From Vitellaria paradoxa (Eukaryota; Streptophyta; Magnoliopsida; Ericales; Sapotaceae), in assembly GCA_019916065.1 (NCBI GenBank), contig CM034239.1:44222663-44286662 (forward strand): a stretch of DNA of 64,000 nucleotides, given 5' to 3'. The position numbers and the translations under genes were made by a program. A model generated the notes under the pieces. That model had not been told where the DNA came from. It searched no databases and saw only the letters and a list, made by a program, of their open reading frames with translations. This document shows positions 20,079-31,907 of the stretch, piece after piece (within the stretch, counting starts at the first letter, position 1; every line of letters starts with the position of its first letter).

Positions 20079-21689
20079 TGTCACGCCCCCGAAATTCTAA
20101 GGTTTCGAGAGGTAAGTTTAGAATGAAAAACTTATCGCACCTGACTTACTATAGCCCTGCCATTTTCATTTTCAGAGTTCCTGGCCATTTCTTTCCATTT
20201 ATATAGTCAATAAAACTAATTATTTTTATGACAAATCGTATACCCAATTAAAATTAAAACTGAATAACATAACCCATACTCATTTATAAAGTAGTATTTT
20301 TACATACATTACACTTTAGAGGCCACTACAAAGAAAGAAATTTTATTTAATACATCTGTAAGATTGAGTAGCTATCCTGGTTCTTCTAGGTCTCAGGGTC
20401 TGCACCTGCAACACAATCTGTAGGGATTTGAGCACCAAGCCACATGTGTTCACGATGTATAGATTTATACTTCCTATAATACCTTTTAAGAATTATGTAA
20501 AACAATGAATGTAGTAAGAAATTATCAAATACGTCAATACGTAGCAGAATAAGACACATCATTCGTAATTTTTAGTTTTTCGGTCAATCTTTCTTCATTT
20601 ACTATTTTCTTTTACCAAGGTGGAGAAGGATACTCTGCAAGACTATTCCACAATCACAGTGGTAGTCCAAAACTATCGCCAATTCGTATAATTATACGGG
20701 TCGCGAAGCACCCCTGCGTCATCGTTTAGGGATCCGAGTTCAAGGGCCACGATGAGTCTTTACCACATTCATCGTCGTTTTGGATTACTAGTCTATGGGC
20801 ATGATGTACCCGACCCTGCGCAGGTTTAGGGTCTTTCAACCTAAGGGTGTCTCTTGACCCTCCCTATTTTTATATAGTACCCTCACTTTCCCCACAAAAT
20901 CAATATTTTCTTAGGTTTTCCCTTCACGTTGTTAAAACTTAGCCACAATATCTATGAGTGTGTATCCACTTTCACAATTTCACATTTCCATTTTATCATT
21001 CGTTTCATAATAAACACGTATTCAGCATGTTCCAACATATTATAATATATCTCGGCATCGAATAAAAAATTTCATCAATTAAATCATAATTTCAATGCCA
21101 CTAAAAATCCAGTTATCAACTTAATATTAATTTAATAATAATATAAACTTAACCTCACAATTATTTCCTATCAAAATAAATATCACAAAAAGTATAAATA
21201 ATACATTAATTTTCCTACCTCGTTTCTTTCGTTGGAGAAGTGAAAATTTGCCGTATGTGCACACCGAATCACCTTTTCAAAATTGGACAGCACAAGCGCG
21301 TGAGGAACGAATTTAATTAAAAGGCTTAGAAATTAATTTGGGTTAGAAAACTAACATTTTTTCCTTCTCTTTTTCCTTTCCCCCCTATTTTTTTCCTCTC
21401 GATTTTCTTTTTTTTTTTCCCAGCTTGGTGTGTCCCACGGCAACCCCCTTCTTTCCCATATATATATATATATGCAAAGCCCCACATGTAGGGCTTTTTG
21501 AGTGGCCCATTTGCCCCCCTAGGATGAAGCTCCATTATGATGCTAGTTGTAGAAGTGTGTTGCTGGCAAAGAGGTGTGGAAAAGCCTTGGTCACCAAGGC
21601 TAAGGAGACTTCAAACCCTTGGCTGCCAAGTGTCCGTGTAATGATCAAATTGCTCATTTTTTTCTTCTTTTTTTTTTTGGATTGTCACA
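20079..21689 (+). mobile_element. Nested solo LTR B (1.6 kb), TSD TTATA
   Basis: It starts TGTCACGCCCCCGAAATTCT and ends ...TTTTTTGGATTGTCACA. TTATA lies immediately before (20074-20078) and after (21690-21694). Its start resembles family A, but the body differs, so it is a related but separate LTR family. No coding region is present. It sits inside solo LTR A2 and so inserted later. Confidence 0.82.
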
Positions 21690-21805
21690 TTATATGTTAC
21701 TTTGGGCAATATAATAATTATTATGAGATTGAATTGATTTATTTTATTTTTCTTGGGCTAAGTGTGACTCGAATTAGCATTTAGTTGGACAACTAGGTCA
21801 AGGGC

Positions 21806-21866
21806 CCGGTTCCCTTTTCTTTCTTTTCTTTTCTTTTCTTTTTCTTTTTCCTTTTTCTTTCTTTTT
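21806..21866 (+). repeat. CT-rich low-complexity tract in LTR A2
   Basis: A run of ttttctttcttttcttttc-type sequence; read on the minus strand it is a GA-rich tract inside the LTR. Confidence 0.7.
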
Positions 21867-23668
21867 GCGTGGCGGCTATTTCAAAATAAAAGGGAAGAGA
21901 GAAAGAAGAGAGAAGAAAGCGAGAGTATAAAGAGAGTGTGTTTTGGAGAGCGAATATAGTCGAACTTGGGTATTTTCAACGTCATGATCGCTGTGGTAGT
22001 GCCGGTTTCTCATGATTTTGCTCGAGGTGAAAGATATGGATATTTGAAATTTAAGAAGCAAAACCTAAATCTTCTTATTTCTTCTCCATTATTCGAATTC
22101 GAGGTAGGTGGGACTTATATACGTGTTCTAGACGTTGTTTGAATGATTTTAATGTATATATATGCTTAATTTGGTTGAATATCATGTAATTTATGCATAT
22201 ATACATGTATATGAATGTAGGTGTATATATACATATAAATGTAAATATCTTGCATATATTTGAGTTATTCTTCGATTAAATGTTGTAGAAACATATAATT
22301 TAAGTGTTTAAGTATTTATACATAAGTTATTGTTGAGATTGAGACTTGAATGGGTGATTTGGGCAATGAATCAAAGTTAGGTTTCCTTGAAAATGAAACT
22401 TGAAATTGGGCACTGGACTTTGGTGTCCAAACTAGGCGATGGGGGTGTCTGAACCAGGGTGTCCTAACCGGTTGGTGTGGGTGTTCAGACCGAGGTGTCC
22501 GGACACCAGTATTACAGATTTATAGAAAAATGTTAAAATTAGTTTTTAAATATATTTTTGTGCCTAAACTGAGTTTAGATGGACAGAATCTATACTTTGA
22601 GAAAAATGAGAAAGTGAGATTTTGAAAATACCAGATAATCCCCCAATCGATATATATGATTAGAGTTTAGTCATTTAGAGTTGAGATGTTAATTATGAGA
22701 TATGGTAATAAGATTTTCTCCATACTGCAGTCGGACCCTACTTGAGGTAAACAGATGCCTGACTAGGGGTGTAATACAGTTGCCTAACAAAAGGAATATG
22801 GGTGTAACACAGTTCCCTTAAGTCTAACATCGGGGGGTATAACACGTTTCCCCTTTTGATTTACTTATATATTGAGATATACGTTCACTGTAAGTGTAAA
22901 CGGTGCGGTTGGTGACCCCACGTGTTTGCTAAGTGTCATTCATCCTCGGATAAGGTTGGGCGTAAATAAAGACTAGAGTATGCGTCAACATTACATTCCA
23001 TCACGTGCCATTGCATAAGATTGCATTTATATTCCTTTATATTGAGATGTTAATATAATGTGATTGTGACATTGATTGATGAGATGTATGATTTATTTAA
23101 TTGATCATGAGTTAGTTATGAAATAAGAAATATAAATTTAAGAATTATGGTGATATGATTCCCAAAGTGGAATACGTAGACAACGTGGGTTTGAGTAACC
23201 TAATTCTGGTCTTAACTATGGGTAATAATGATTGTATTTTCCTCTAAATTGAGAATTTAATTATTGGTATTATAAATTGTGTGACCCAGAGGATCTAATT
23301 CTTATATTTATGACCTTTGAATGTAGAGAGATATATGAACATGATTATAGTATTGTTCTAACGAGGTAGACCTTGAGTACGGTCATTATAAATGAAGTTA
23401 AGGTAAATTATATTATTGACAAATTGATGGTGACGTAGTCAAATATTATTTTACATAGAAATGAGTAATAATTTTGGATATATTGATGACTATAACTCAA
23501 TACGAATTGAAATTAGATTAGATTTTATTTATTTATTTTAATTTTCACATTCTCATACCGTCTATCCTGAACAATTAGATTAGGGGTGTGACAAGGTAAA
23601 TACAATATCTGAAATATTCTAAATATAATAAAATACTCTTATTTTTCATTTAAATATTTTGTAAACTT

Positions 23669-23960
23669 AAATTTTAACTTGAGAGCTTGACAATTTAATC
23701 TCAAAATTTGCATACTTGAATTATGACTTAAGTGCTTAATAGCTTAATCTCAATAATATTTAGTTTTGACTCTAACTTAAGTGTTTAATAGAATAATCTC
23801 AAGATTATACACGTGAACTTTGACTTGAACTTTTAATTTATGAGCTTACAACTTGATCTCAATGTTGTAGACTTAAAATTTTACTTGAGTACTTGAAAGC
23901 TTGATTATTAGACTTACTGGTTTGAATTTTCAGAGTTTGAAATTTCTGAACTTAACTCTT
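23669..23960. repeat. Degenerate 49-bp tandem repeat
   Basis: Units begin with acttRagNgctt at 23677, 23726 and 23775 and continue less regularly with words such as taatctcaa and acttgaa. About five units with strong drift. Non-coding. Confidence 0.6.
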
Positions 23961-25811
23961 TCAAAACTTCTGTACTTGAACGTTTTCAAAACTTAAAAAC
24001 TCAACCTTGAAATTGAAGGTTAAGCTTATTGAAATTGGAATTTTTTTTTTCCCACCACTAAGAATTTTTCTTCTCTCGTCTTTTTTATATTTTGTAATTA
24101 TATATTTTTTTTCTTATGAAATTACCTGTAATTATTATGGAGGAATTAAAAGTCATGATAATTTTTAACTTTTTTTTGATAATTATCTTTATTTCTTTAT
24201 TTTTAAAAAAAAATTATTTTTTTTCTAAAAACAAAATTAACATTTATCTAGAAATAAAATTAAATTTAATTTAAGGACGATATATATCTTCTCAAAAACT
24301 TATCAATCTTGATGCTGCACAGACACATCAATATAAGATTATTTTGGATTGCATCATTGTTTGGGCTTGAAAGGGATCCAATCCCCGATCAGTAAAATGA
24401 ACACCCAATTTTCATCTATCGTGGAAGGTCCTGTTTGATATTATAAAAAATTATTAAAACACACCAATTTTTATAATTTTCTCTAATAAAAAATTTTCAC
24501 ATTTTAATTTTATGTCACATCTTTTTAATTTTTTTGTACTTTTTACCTCATTTTTTGTCAACCAAACCCCTACATTTTCAGTGTTTTCTTGAATTTTTAA
24601 AACAATGGAAGCTAAGATTCATTATGTGTGCGTTTGGAGCTCTAACAAATAAAATAAAACAAAATAGATCTCCAACAACTCTTATAAGTCATTCAAATTA
24701 TCTGTTACACATTTACGCATTCTCGCCTTTACTAATTTTTAAAAAATTTAATATTTCACTTAAAAAAACAAAAAATTTGAAAAGAGGTTAACCGAATACG
24801 TAAATATATATATATTTTTTACAATCATATTTTTCGAGTCGAAAACTTTCAAATAAGTACCATTATCATTATTCTATATGAATTTTTTTGAATATGTGGG
24901 AATGAATTTAGAAAACTATTCTCACAGTTTTCACACTGTGCATATATAGAGTGTTAATTTTTTGAATCCATGTGGAAATAGTTTTGGGACAACTGTTCTC
25001 ATGGTTTGTTACTATTCATCTCTAAAAAAGGTAGTAAAATTAATCCAAAATCACGTTTTATCTCAATTTATCTTATTTTTTTAAAAATTTAAAAATAAAC
25101 ACTGATTTACTATGCAAATTTTTATTTTTAATTTTTAAGAAAATTAAAAATAAAAACCGAAACAGAATTGTCTTTTCTACTGTCCGAAGACAGTCACTGA
25201 CTGATTTCCAATGGCTCCTAATTCTAATGGGAACAGGAGATTTCCATAATTAAAAGCTCCTTATTTAATGGGAGCAAGTCATTTCCAACCTATGATCTGC
25301 ATCAATTTCACTATCAACAGCATAAAATAAAGAATAATACTACGTCTGCATTGAAATTATGTATGTATGAATGATATGAATTTCTCATATGTGCAAAATG
25401 CCAATCATTTTAGAAGACGAAACCATTAAAATTCAACCTTTTTATTTAATATAAAAGTGATAAAAGTGCTTTTATCATTCTAAAATAACTTTTTTAATTT
25501 CAATAAATACATAAATATTTTGAAAAAAATAACATTATTTTACAATAAAAACAAAACTGAAAGATGAGCTTCCTTCTTGGCTACAGAGAAATTAAAATTG
25601 TGGGCCAAACTCAAAAAAAAAAAAGTAATTTTTATTTATTTCCTTATTTATTATTATTATTATTATCTTACGTTTTGCAACGCTTCAAAAGTTGTAAAAA
25701 ATTCTTGAAAATTTTACGAACCTTTTATCAAGCAAGCAAAAGTTAATAAAGGTTCCTAAAATTACTGAAAATTTTAAATTTTTACTAAACACATCTAAAG
25801 TTGTACATCTA
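23961..25811. other. Gene-free AT-rich region
   Basis: No gene was seen. A truncated GTTTGG-type end (tgtgtgcgtttggagctct) lies near 24626. The near-palindromic word cacagttttcacactgtg lies near 24922. Neither could be closed into an element. Confidence 0.4.
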
Positions 25812-26824
25812 GGCTCCGTTTGGTAATATTTTTATTTTCTATTTTTTTATGTTTTTAAAATTTTATAAATTGGCAACAGAAATATGTTTGTTAAATCTGT
25901 TTACATTTTTTTATTTTTAAAAAATAAAAACTTAAACAGAAAAAATATATTTTCACTCTGTTTTTTTCTATTACAAAAATTTTGTCAATTCTAATACTTT
26001 ATCCATTTTTGTTACATTATATTAAAATGAATTATTTTATTCAAACATTTTCTTAAACTAAAATTATTTTTAATAAATAATATAATTAAATTAAATTAAC
26101 TAAATTAATATGCAATATCTATTATTAATTTATTTCTAATAAATAATTAAATTAAATTTATTAATTTAATTAATAAGAAATATATATTATTAAATTATTT
26201 TTAATAAATAATAAATAAAATATATTAATTTAATAAATAATTTAATTAATATAAATATATTTTATTAAATTATTTTTAATAAATATTATAACTAAATTAT
26301 TTAATGTAACTTAATTTAATTTAATAATTAATTTAAATATTATTAAATATATTTTATTAAATTATTTTTAATAAATACCATAATTAAATTAAATTAAATT
26401 AATTAATTAATTTAATATGAATTATATTTTATTAAACTATTTTTAATAAATATTGTAATTCAATTATTTAAATTATTATGAAATATATTTTATTCGATTA
26501 TTCTTTGTAAATAATTAAACTATAATTAATATATTTTATATTTACTGGATTAAATGATATATTATTTATATTTTATTCAATTATTTTTAATAAATAATAT
26601 AAGTAAATTAAATTAATATAAAATATATTTATTAAATTCAATTAGTTTTAAAAACTAATAAAATTAAATATTTTGTGAAAATAAAAAATTAGTAATTGTA
26701 AACAAAATTATATTTCCAAACGCAATTTCAGTTTTCATTTCAAAAAAAGAAAACGACAACAGAAAACAGAAAATATAAACATATAAACATAAGTACAAAA
26801 ACGACAGCGTTACTAAACAGCCCC
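25812..26824. repeat. Non-autonomous TIR element with expanded internal tandem repeat, copy 1
   Basis: The left end GGCTCCGTTTGGTAATA and the reverse-complemented right end GGGGCTGTTTAGTAACG form imperfect TIRs. Subterminal sequence (ttaaatctgttt, ttttctattacaaaaattttg, attaaaatgaattattttat) matches a shorter copy at 35268-35712. Between about 26040 and 26640 the block attatttttaataaata plus spacer recurs about eight times, which accounts for the length. Superfamily unassigned. Confidence 0.6.
26040..26640. repeat. Minisatellite inside the TIR element
   Basis: The word attatttttaataaata(t) recurs about eight times at 60-90 bp spacing, separated by aattaaatta and aatatatttt variants. The related element at 35268-35712 has essentially one unit. 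Confidence 0.65.
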
Positions 26825-26994
26825 ATAATAACTTTCGTCAAAAAATTACTAAAAATTTTGCTTCTAGATAGACCTATATTTGCACAATTATGATCATTAA
26901 GGGTGTGCTTAGTGTGGGGACAAGTTATAAACGAAAAAAATGAAAAAACAAGTAAAAGAAGAAATTAAGAAAAATGTGAAAAAAATATAAAATC

Positions 26995-27500
26995 TCAAGT
27001 GCATATTATTTGAACAGATCCAAGGTCATAATATGATAAGGACACATTATCGCCCTTCGAGAAGCCCCCCAAGGAATCCCAGCTCCCAGTGGGTAATGTC
27101 CTGATTGGGATGTATTTGGTCGAGCACTCCTTGATCGACCATATTCGAGACAGGACTCCGAAATGGTAGGGGAGTCCCAGGCATAATGTGATATATCTCA
27201 ACTAGGTAATTTGCGGGATTCTAGGCTACAATGCAGTGACTTATATCAATTGGGAAATAACTGCCAATTGCATAACTAAAAGAAGAAATTACGGGATACA
27301 GCCACACATGTATATGAGAAGATATTTACTTCCATGATTTTGGCTATTCCTAGGTTGATATCATTAAGGGTTTTCCCTACTTTGAAAAGGATATTGTCAA
27401 ATTGCATTCTTAATTCATTCGTTAACTTAAGTATTAAAGGTTTTATAACAGATATCACACTAATGCACTAGAGCACATATTGTTCTTTGTGGCCTGGAGA
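26995..27500. other. Unclassified GC-richer island, possibly an LTR or viral-like relic
   Basis: Base composition rises sharply compared with the flanks. The sequence reads like decayed LTR or gag-type sequence on the minus strand: the frame 27458-27276 is MISVIKPLILKLTNELRMQF and beyond. I cannot match either frame to a family. No TG...CA borders or TSD were found. Confidence 0.3.
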
Positions 27501-27896
27501 GGGATCACTGATTAATTGAACCATCATAATAAAATAAAAGATATTTATCAATTAATTAGTTTTTAATTTTGATTTCTCTAAATTTATGTATTTTTTTCTT
27601 CTACTATTCATAAAAAATCAAACATGAGAACTGGTTTTGAATGATTGAATCCCTATCATTTTTCTTTTCCATTGATAAACCATTGATCCAATTAATTAAA
27701 TAGAGTCCAAAGGTGTGTTTGGATTGAGGATTTAGTAAAGGAATAAAAAAGTAAAGGGAAACGGATAAGGAAATGGGAGAAAGAAACGTAAAATCCCAAA
27801 TATTACGTGTTATTGTTTGTGTAGATTAGAAAATATATAAAATAGAAGGTATTTATTAACAAATTAGTTTTTAATTAAATTATATTTAATTTTTTA

Positions 27897-28162
27897 GGGC
27901 TCGTTTGGAGCTTTAGAAATTAAAAAATGTTATCAACTTATAACTTTTTGGCTGTTTGTAGTGCATTGGAGATTTATAGAGTTCAACAGTGGGTAAAACG
28001 TCAGTTTATTACCTCTAATCTGTTCCAACGATTTTATGTAGTTGGAGTTTTATAAATATTTATGAATTTATGGAGATTTTGTAGAAATATGTAAAATTTG
28101 TAATTTTATAAAGATTTATAAAAATTTATAGAAATTTTTTGAGTTTTTTAAACCTCCAAACC
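27897..28162. repeat. PIF/Tourist-like MITE with TTA TSD
   Basis: This 266-bp element begins GGGCTCGTTTGGAGCTTTAG. The reverse complement of its right end is GGTTTGGAGGTTTAAAAAAC. TTA flanks both sides (27894-27896 and 28163-28165). Non-coding. Confidence 0.6.
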
Positions 28163-28499
28163 TTACATTAAATTTTATACATTTTTTCTATCAATTTATA
28201 ACACAAATCATATGCGAGAAAGAATTTTAAATCTTGATCCATTCTTTTCTTTTTCTCTTGATAAATTTTTAATCCAAACATACTCTTTAAAAAAAAAAAA
28301 AAGAAAAAGAGAGAGAGAGAGAGAAAAACAAGAAACTCACAAAACTTTTAAAGAAAAACTTGGAAAATTTTGCTTTTTGCATACTATTACAAGCAGCTGC
28401 TTTCAACGGGGACGTAAACATCGACTGTATCCAAGGAGTAGCCGCAACAACTTTTGGGGATCGGGGAGAAGCTCACAGCCGCTATCTATGAGTGCGCAT

Positions 28500-28755
28500 T
28501 AGGTGAAACCTGCCCCAGGACCCTAGCCGGCAAAGAATCACGAGAAAATAAACTAACCTAAGCAAGTCCTGACTGACCGGAAAATAAACTAACCTAAGCA
28601 AGTCCTGACTGACCGACTTAGTTGAGAAGGCTGTTAGATGACTTTTCACAATTAGAAAAAGGACTGCCCCCGAAAAAGAGTCGAACCCGAGATCTATTGG
28701 TTTCAAGTCCTTCACCCCGCCATCCAAACTAACTCAACTATCCCTTACGTGGCGT
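28500..28755 (-). repeat. tRNA-related SINE-like sequence
   Basis: Read on the minus strand from about 28750, the sequence has an A-box-like agttgagttagtttggatgg and, about 30 nt on, a B-box-like GGGTTCGACTC (28688-28678). An anticodon-stem-like ctttcctt region is replaced by gacttgaaacc. This arrangement fits a tRNA-derived SINE head. A 36-37 bp tandem duplication lies in the body. It does not fold into a good cloverleaf by eye, so it is not called as a tRNA gene. Confidence 0.4.
28538..28611. repeat. 36-37 bp perfect tandem duplication
   Basis: aaaataaactaacctaagca followed by agtcctgactgaccg occurs twice back to back. It lies within the SINE-like segment. Confidence 0.85.
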
Positions 28756-29111
28756 AGCCGCAGCAACTTGATCATATACGCAATGTAAGTTAGACAACTA
28801 ATTAACATACTCAATCAAATTATTGACTGAACCCGCGCCGCAACTGGGCGTTGGACTGCTTCTTCCCAGTTCAGTTGACGATATTATATTGTAGCGAGTA
28901 CCTGTTCTCTGCGCATGCACCATCTTTTTCCTGGCCTTTTAAGTAGCCAAGCATCAAACCAAGTCCTTCAAACTTCATATATATATATATATATATATAT
29001 GGCTCCTTTAAAGTTCACAGTTGGGACCCAATATTCACAGCCAACTTTAATTTGTTCTTAGAAATAAAAATAAAAAAAAAACTTTAATGCGAGATTTCTC
29101 TAATTTATTAT

Positions 29112-29274
29112 GGATGCGTTTAGTTTATTAAAAATTATTGAAAAATTTTAAAAATTTTAAAAATTTTTTAAAAATTATTCACTTTTACCTCATACCTCAC
29201 TGTACAAAATACAAACTCATAAATTATTTCACTTTAACTCATTTAATTTATTTTTTATCACTTTAAACGTAACT
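29112..29274. repeat. MITE of the 3-bp-TSD GTTTGG family, copy 3
   Basis: This 163-bp element has left end GGATGCGTTTAGTTT and right end, reverse-complemented, AGTTACGTTTAAAG. TAT flanks both sides. The core appears on the minus strand as gtacagtgaggtatgaggta. Confidence 0.55.
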
Positions 29275-30324
29275 TATATACTATAGAGTAGCAGATTAAT
29301 TGCAGACATCACGTCCATTAAGAAATTAAGTACTCATTCTAATTGGCAGACCCATGTTAAAATTAATGATGGCAATTGTCCCACTCACCTAACGATTACA
29401 CTTGAATTCTTTTTTATTGTCAGTTGAAAAAGAAAAGAGAAAAAAAAAATTCTAAATGTGACATTTTTGATTTCATGCTAGTCCTCTCATGAACGGGCAA
29501 TATAATAATACAGGCACAAGTTGATAAACAGGTCAACGCATGTTTAGCCCTCGAGTGATTTTCTTTTTTGTTTCCGATTACTACAAAATTGACAGTCATG
29601 AGCTGATCGCCTTTGGGTTAGAGAAAAGAAGGACTAGCAACTTGCTAAAATCCAAAGATATATATACCAGCCGTCAATATTTCAACTTAATTAATTTATA
29701 ATTTGAAGTGTAAATCATAATTACAATTTACGCATTTTTCATTAATTAAAAAATTAAAATAATTGAACTGAGGTACACAATCTTGTTCATCATGCATGCA
29801 GGGATAATGATAATGGATTGTTTGCCATAGTGTTAATAATTAATTAATTTTATAGCTAGGTTTCAGACTTAAAAATGTCCAATTATGCCCCAAAAAGAAA
29901 AAAAGAAAAAAAAGAAGCCGACTCCATCCGAGAACATCGGCCTCATTTGGATGTCTAATTCTTAGCTAATCTTTTGTATTTTTTTGGGGTAAAAATTGGT
30001 AGGTGAAATTTATGGTGTGCTTGGTAAAATAAATAGATATTTTTAGTAACTTTCGACAACTTTTTATATACTTCGTAAAAATTTTGGTAATTTTTGAGTT
30101 GGATTAAGTGAAACGATCACTATACCTTTTGTTAACTCAATAAAAATTAATGCGTTATTGTTATGTAATGTTTTTGAATCCCTTTGTTTCCGTTAAATTT
30201 CTATTTTTTTATTAATTTTCTCGTTATACTTGTTATTTTTCGTTATCGTTGCACTAAGCGCTATCATTTTTTTTTTAAATCCGTACCCCTTGAAGACATC
30301 TAAATCTGAAAAGAGGAGGCTGCA

Positions 30325-30562
30325 GTCAAGGGCTGACTGTAACTGCTGTAGTCATCTCAAAACGAGCCGCTGTAGTCATCTCAAAACGACACTATTTTAT
30401 TTATTTTTCACTCAAAATGATATTGTTTCACTTAAGTTACTATATTCGAATATGAATTGATACATTTAAATATAATAACTTAAGTGGAACGATGTCGTTT
30501 TAATAAAATATAGACAAAATGGTGACGTTTTAAGGCAACTGCAACTGCAGTCGGGGGTCGTT
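30325..30562. repeat. Imperfect inverted-repeat element with a 22-bp internal duplication
   Basis: The left arm caagggctgactgtaactgc pairs with the complement of the right arm ggcaactgcaactgcagtcg. An inner pair (cacttaagttac and aacttaagtgg) flanks a centre near 30445. In the left arm gctgtagtcatctcaaaacga is duplicated in tandem. Non-coding, MITE-like. Confidence 0.55.
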
Positions 30563-30984
30563 AAATCCGACTCTTGTGCGGGCTCGAGTTCCAGACTGGA
30601 GAGTAGTGCATGCATTACAGCACAGGTTGGTCGGGACCGGCCATGATATATATCCAGGTGTCCGGTCGAAACCCTTCCCTCCTTTCTGCACTAACCACCC
30701 CAAAGTAAATGCGGCTGAGAGTCAAATCTTATCACGTTTCTAGATATTATCAAACTTGATTAATGGCTGCTCAGTGGTAGAAGTAACTGTTCCGGGTAAT
30801 AAATTTACCCCTCTGTCAGCGTGGAGGTATAGATGGTGAGGTTCTCGAATTTGAGATTTTTGAAGTTAAAATATGCACTGTGGTTTTAGAATTAGAATTT
30901 CCAAAGTCAGAATTATAATTTTAAGAGCTAAAGTTATAAAGTTATATTTTTAACTTTTTAATTTTTATAACAATTCATCAAATT

Positions 30985-31152
30985 GGCTGCGTTTGGCGTG
31001 TAATATTTTGCTAAAAATCTCTGAAAATCTCTATAAATCTCTGTTAACTTTATATCACATCAACTTTTTTCTCTCACTGCACGTATTACGAACTCTCCCC
31101 AAACCACAATTTATCTCAATTTATCTCATTTTTTCTTATTCCAAACAAACCC
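30985..31152. repeat. MITE of the 3-bp-TSD GTTTGG family, copy 4
   Basis: This 168-bp element has ends GGCTGCGTTTGGCGTG and, reverse-complemented, GGGTTTGTTTGGAAT. ATT flanks both sides (30982-30984 and 31153-31155). The core is on the minus strand (gttcgtaatacgtgcagtga). It lies about 0.75 kb upstream of the ABCG10-like start. Confidence 0.65.
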
Positions 31153-31824
31153 ATTGTCAACATTAAATATTTTTTTCTATTAGATAAAATTTTTTAAAAT
31201 TTTAAAAATTAAAAAATAAAATTTTAACTCCTGAAATTAAATTTCAACCGGAGGATCTCCTCATCCTGGATTTTACAACTTACATGCTAATCTCAAAACT
31301 CATATTACTTACCATAAATTAAAAAATAAATAAATTAAACATAATAATGATTTTTTTTTACTCAATCACTTTTACAGATCCAACTTACTAAAAAGTAGTG
31401 TTGTTTTATAAGTATACCATTTTCACGTCATTTTGATACAAAATTTTAATTAAAAATTCTGATAAAATAATACTTTTGTCTAAATTATTTGATTAATTTG
31501 AGGTTGCCATATGTACCTTTTTTTTGTCTTTTTGCCAATTAAATGAGAATACATATGCCTTTCAGAGAGTTTTGAAACCGTCACTAAGCCTAGTCAAAAC
31601 CATGCTAGCTAGTACAAAATCATGCCTCATTTGACACCAAAACATAAACCCATGCGTAAAAGGTGTGACCTCCAACGGGTAAATTCACATGGTAATCACC
31701 GCCCCGGCCCTAATGGACTAAACCCACCCCATGCATGAACATTGAACATATGTATGACATATGATATATATATATATATATATAATATGTATGTATATCA
31801 GTGGCTAGCGTGCAAGCATACGTG

Positions 31825-31830
31825 TATAAA
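31825..31830 (+). promoter_or_regulatory. TATA box of the ABCG10-like gene
   Basis: TATAAA in the context cgtgtataaagagg lies 78 bp upstream of the chosen ATG. This places transcription start near 31856 and leaves a short leader of about 50 nt that contains the in-frame upstream ATG at 31887. Confidence 0.7.
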
Positions 31831-31907
31831 GAGGAGCCAGGTTGGTGTGTTAGCTCATCTTCCTCTCCACTTCACACATACTTATAGTGCTCTTCCCCCA
31901 CTTCCCC

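Larger units (their letters stand above)
20045..23593 (-). mobile_element. Solo LTR A2, inverted sister of A1, interrupted by a nested solo LTR; TSD AGGTA
   Basis: Read on the minus strand it starts TGTCACACCCCTAATCTAAT (at 23593) and ends ...AAATATACAGTCTTACA (at 20045). AGGTA flanks both sides (20040-20044 and 23594-23598). It matches solo LTR A1 at both ends and in the interior, for example the minus-strand words agttgtccaa and gaaaaataaaataaat. The nested insert 20079-21689 plus its 5-bp duplication interrupts it near its 3' end. Without the insert it is about 1.93 kb against 2.31 kb for A1, partly from fewer minisatellite units. Confidence 0.8.

Noticed and set aside
28676..28755. Possible tRNA gene on the minus strand
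   Set aside because: It has B-box-like and A-box-like words but no consistent acceptor stem or anticodon arm. It is kept only as a SINE-like sequence.
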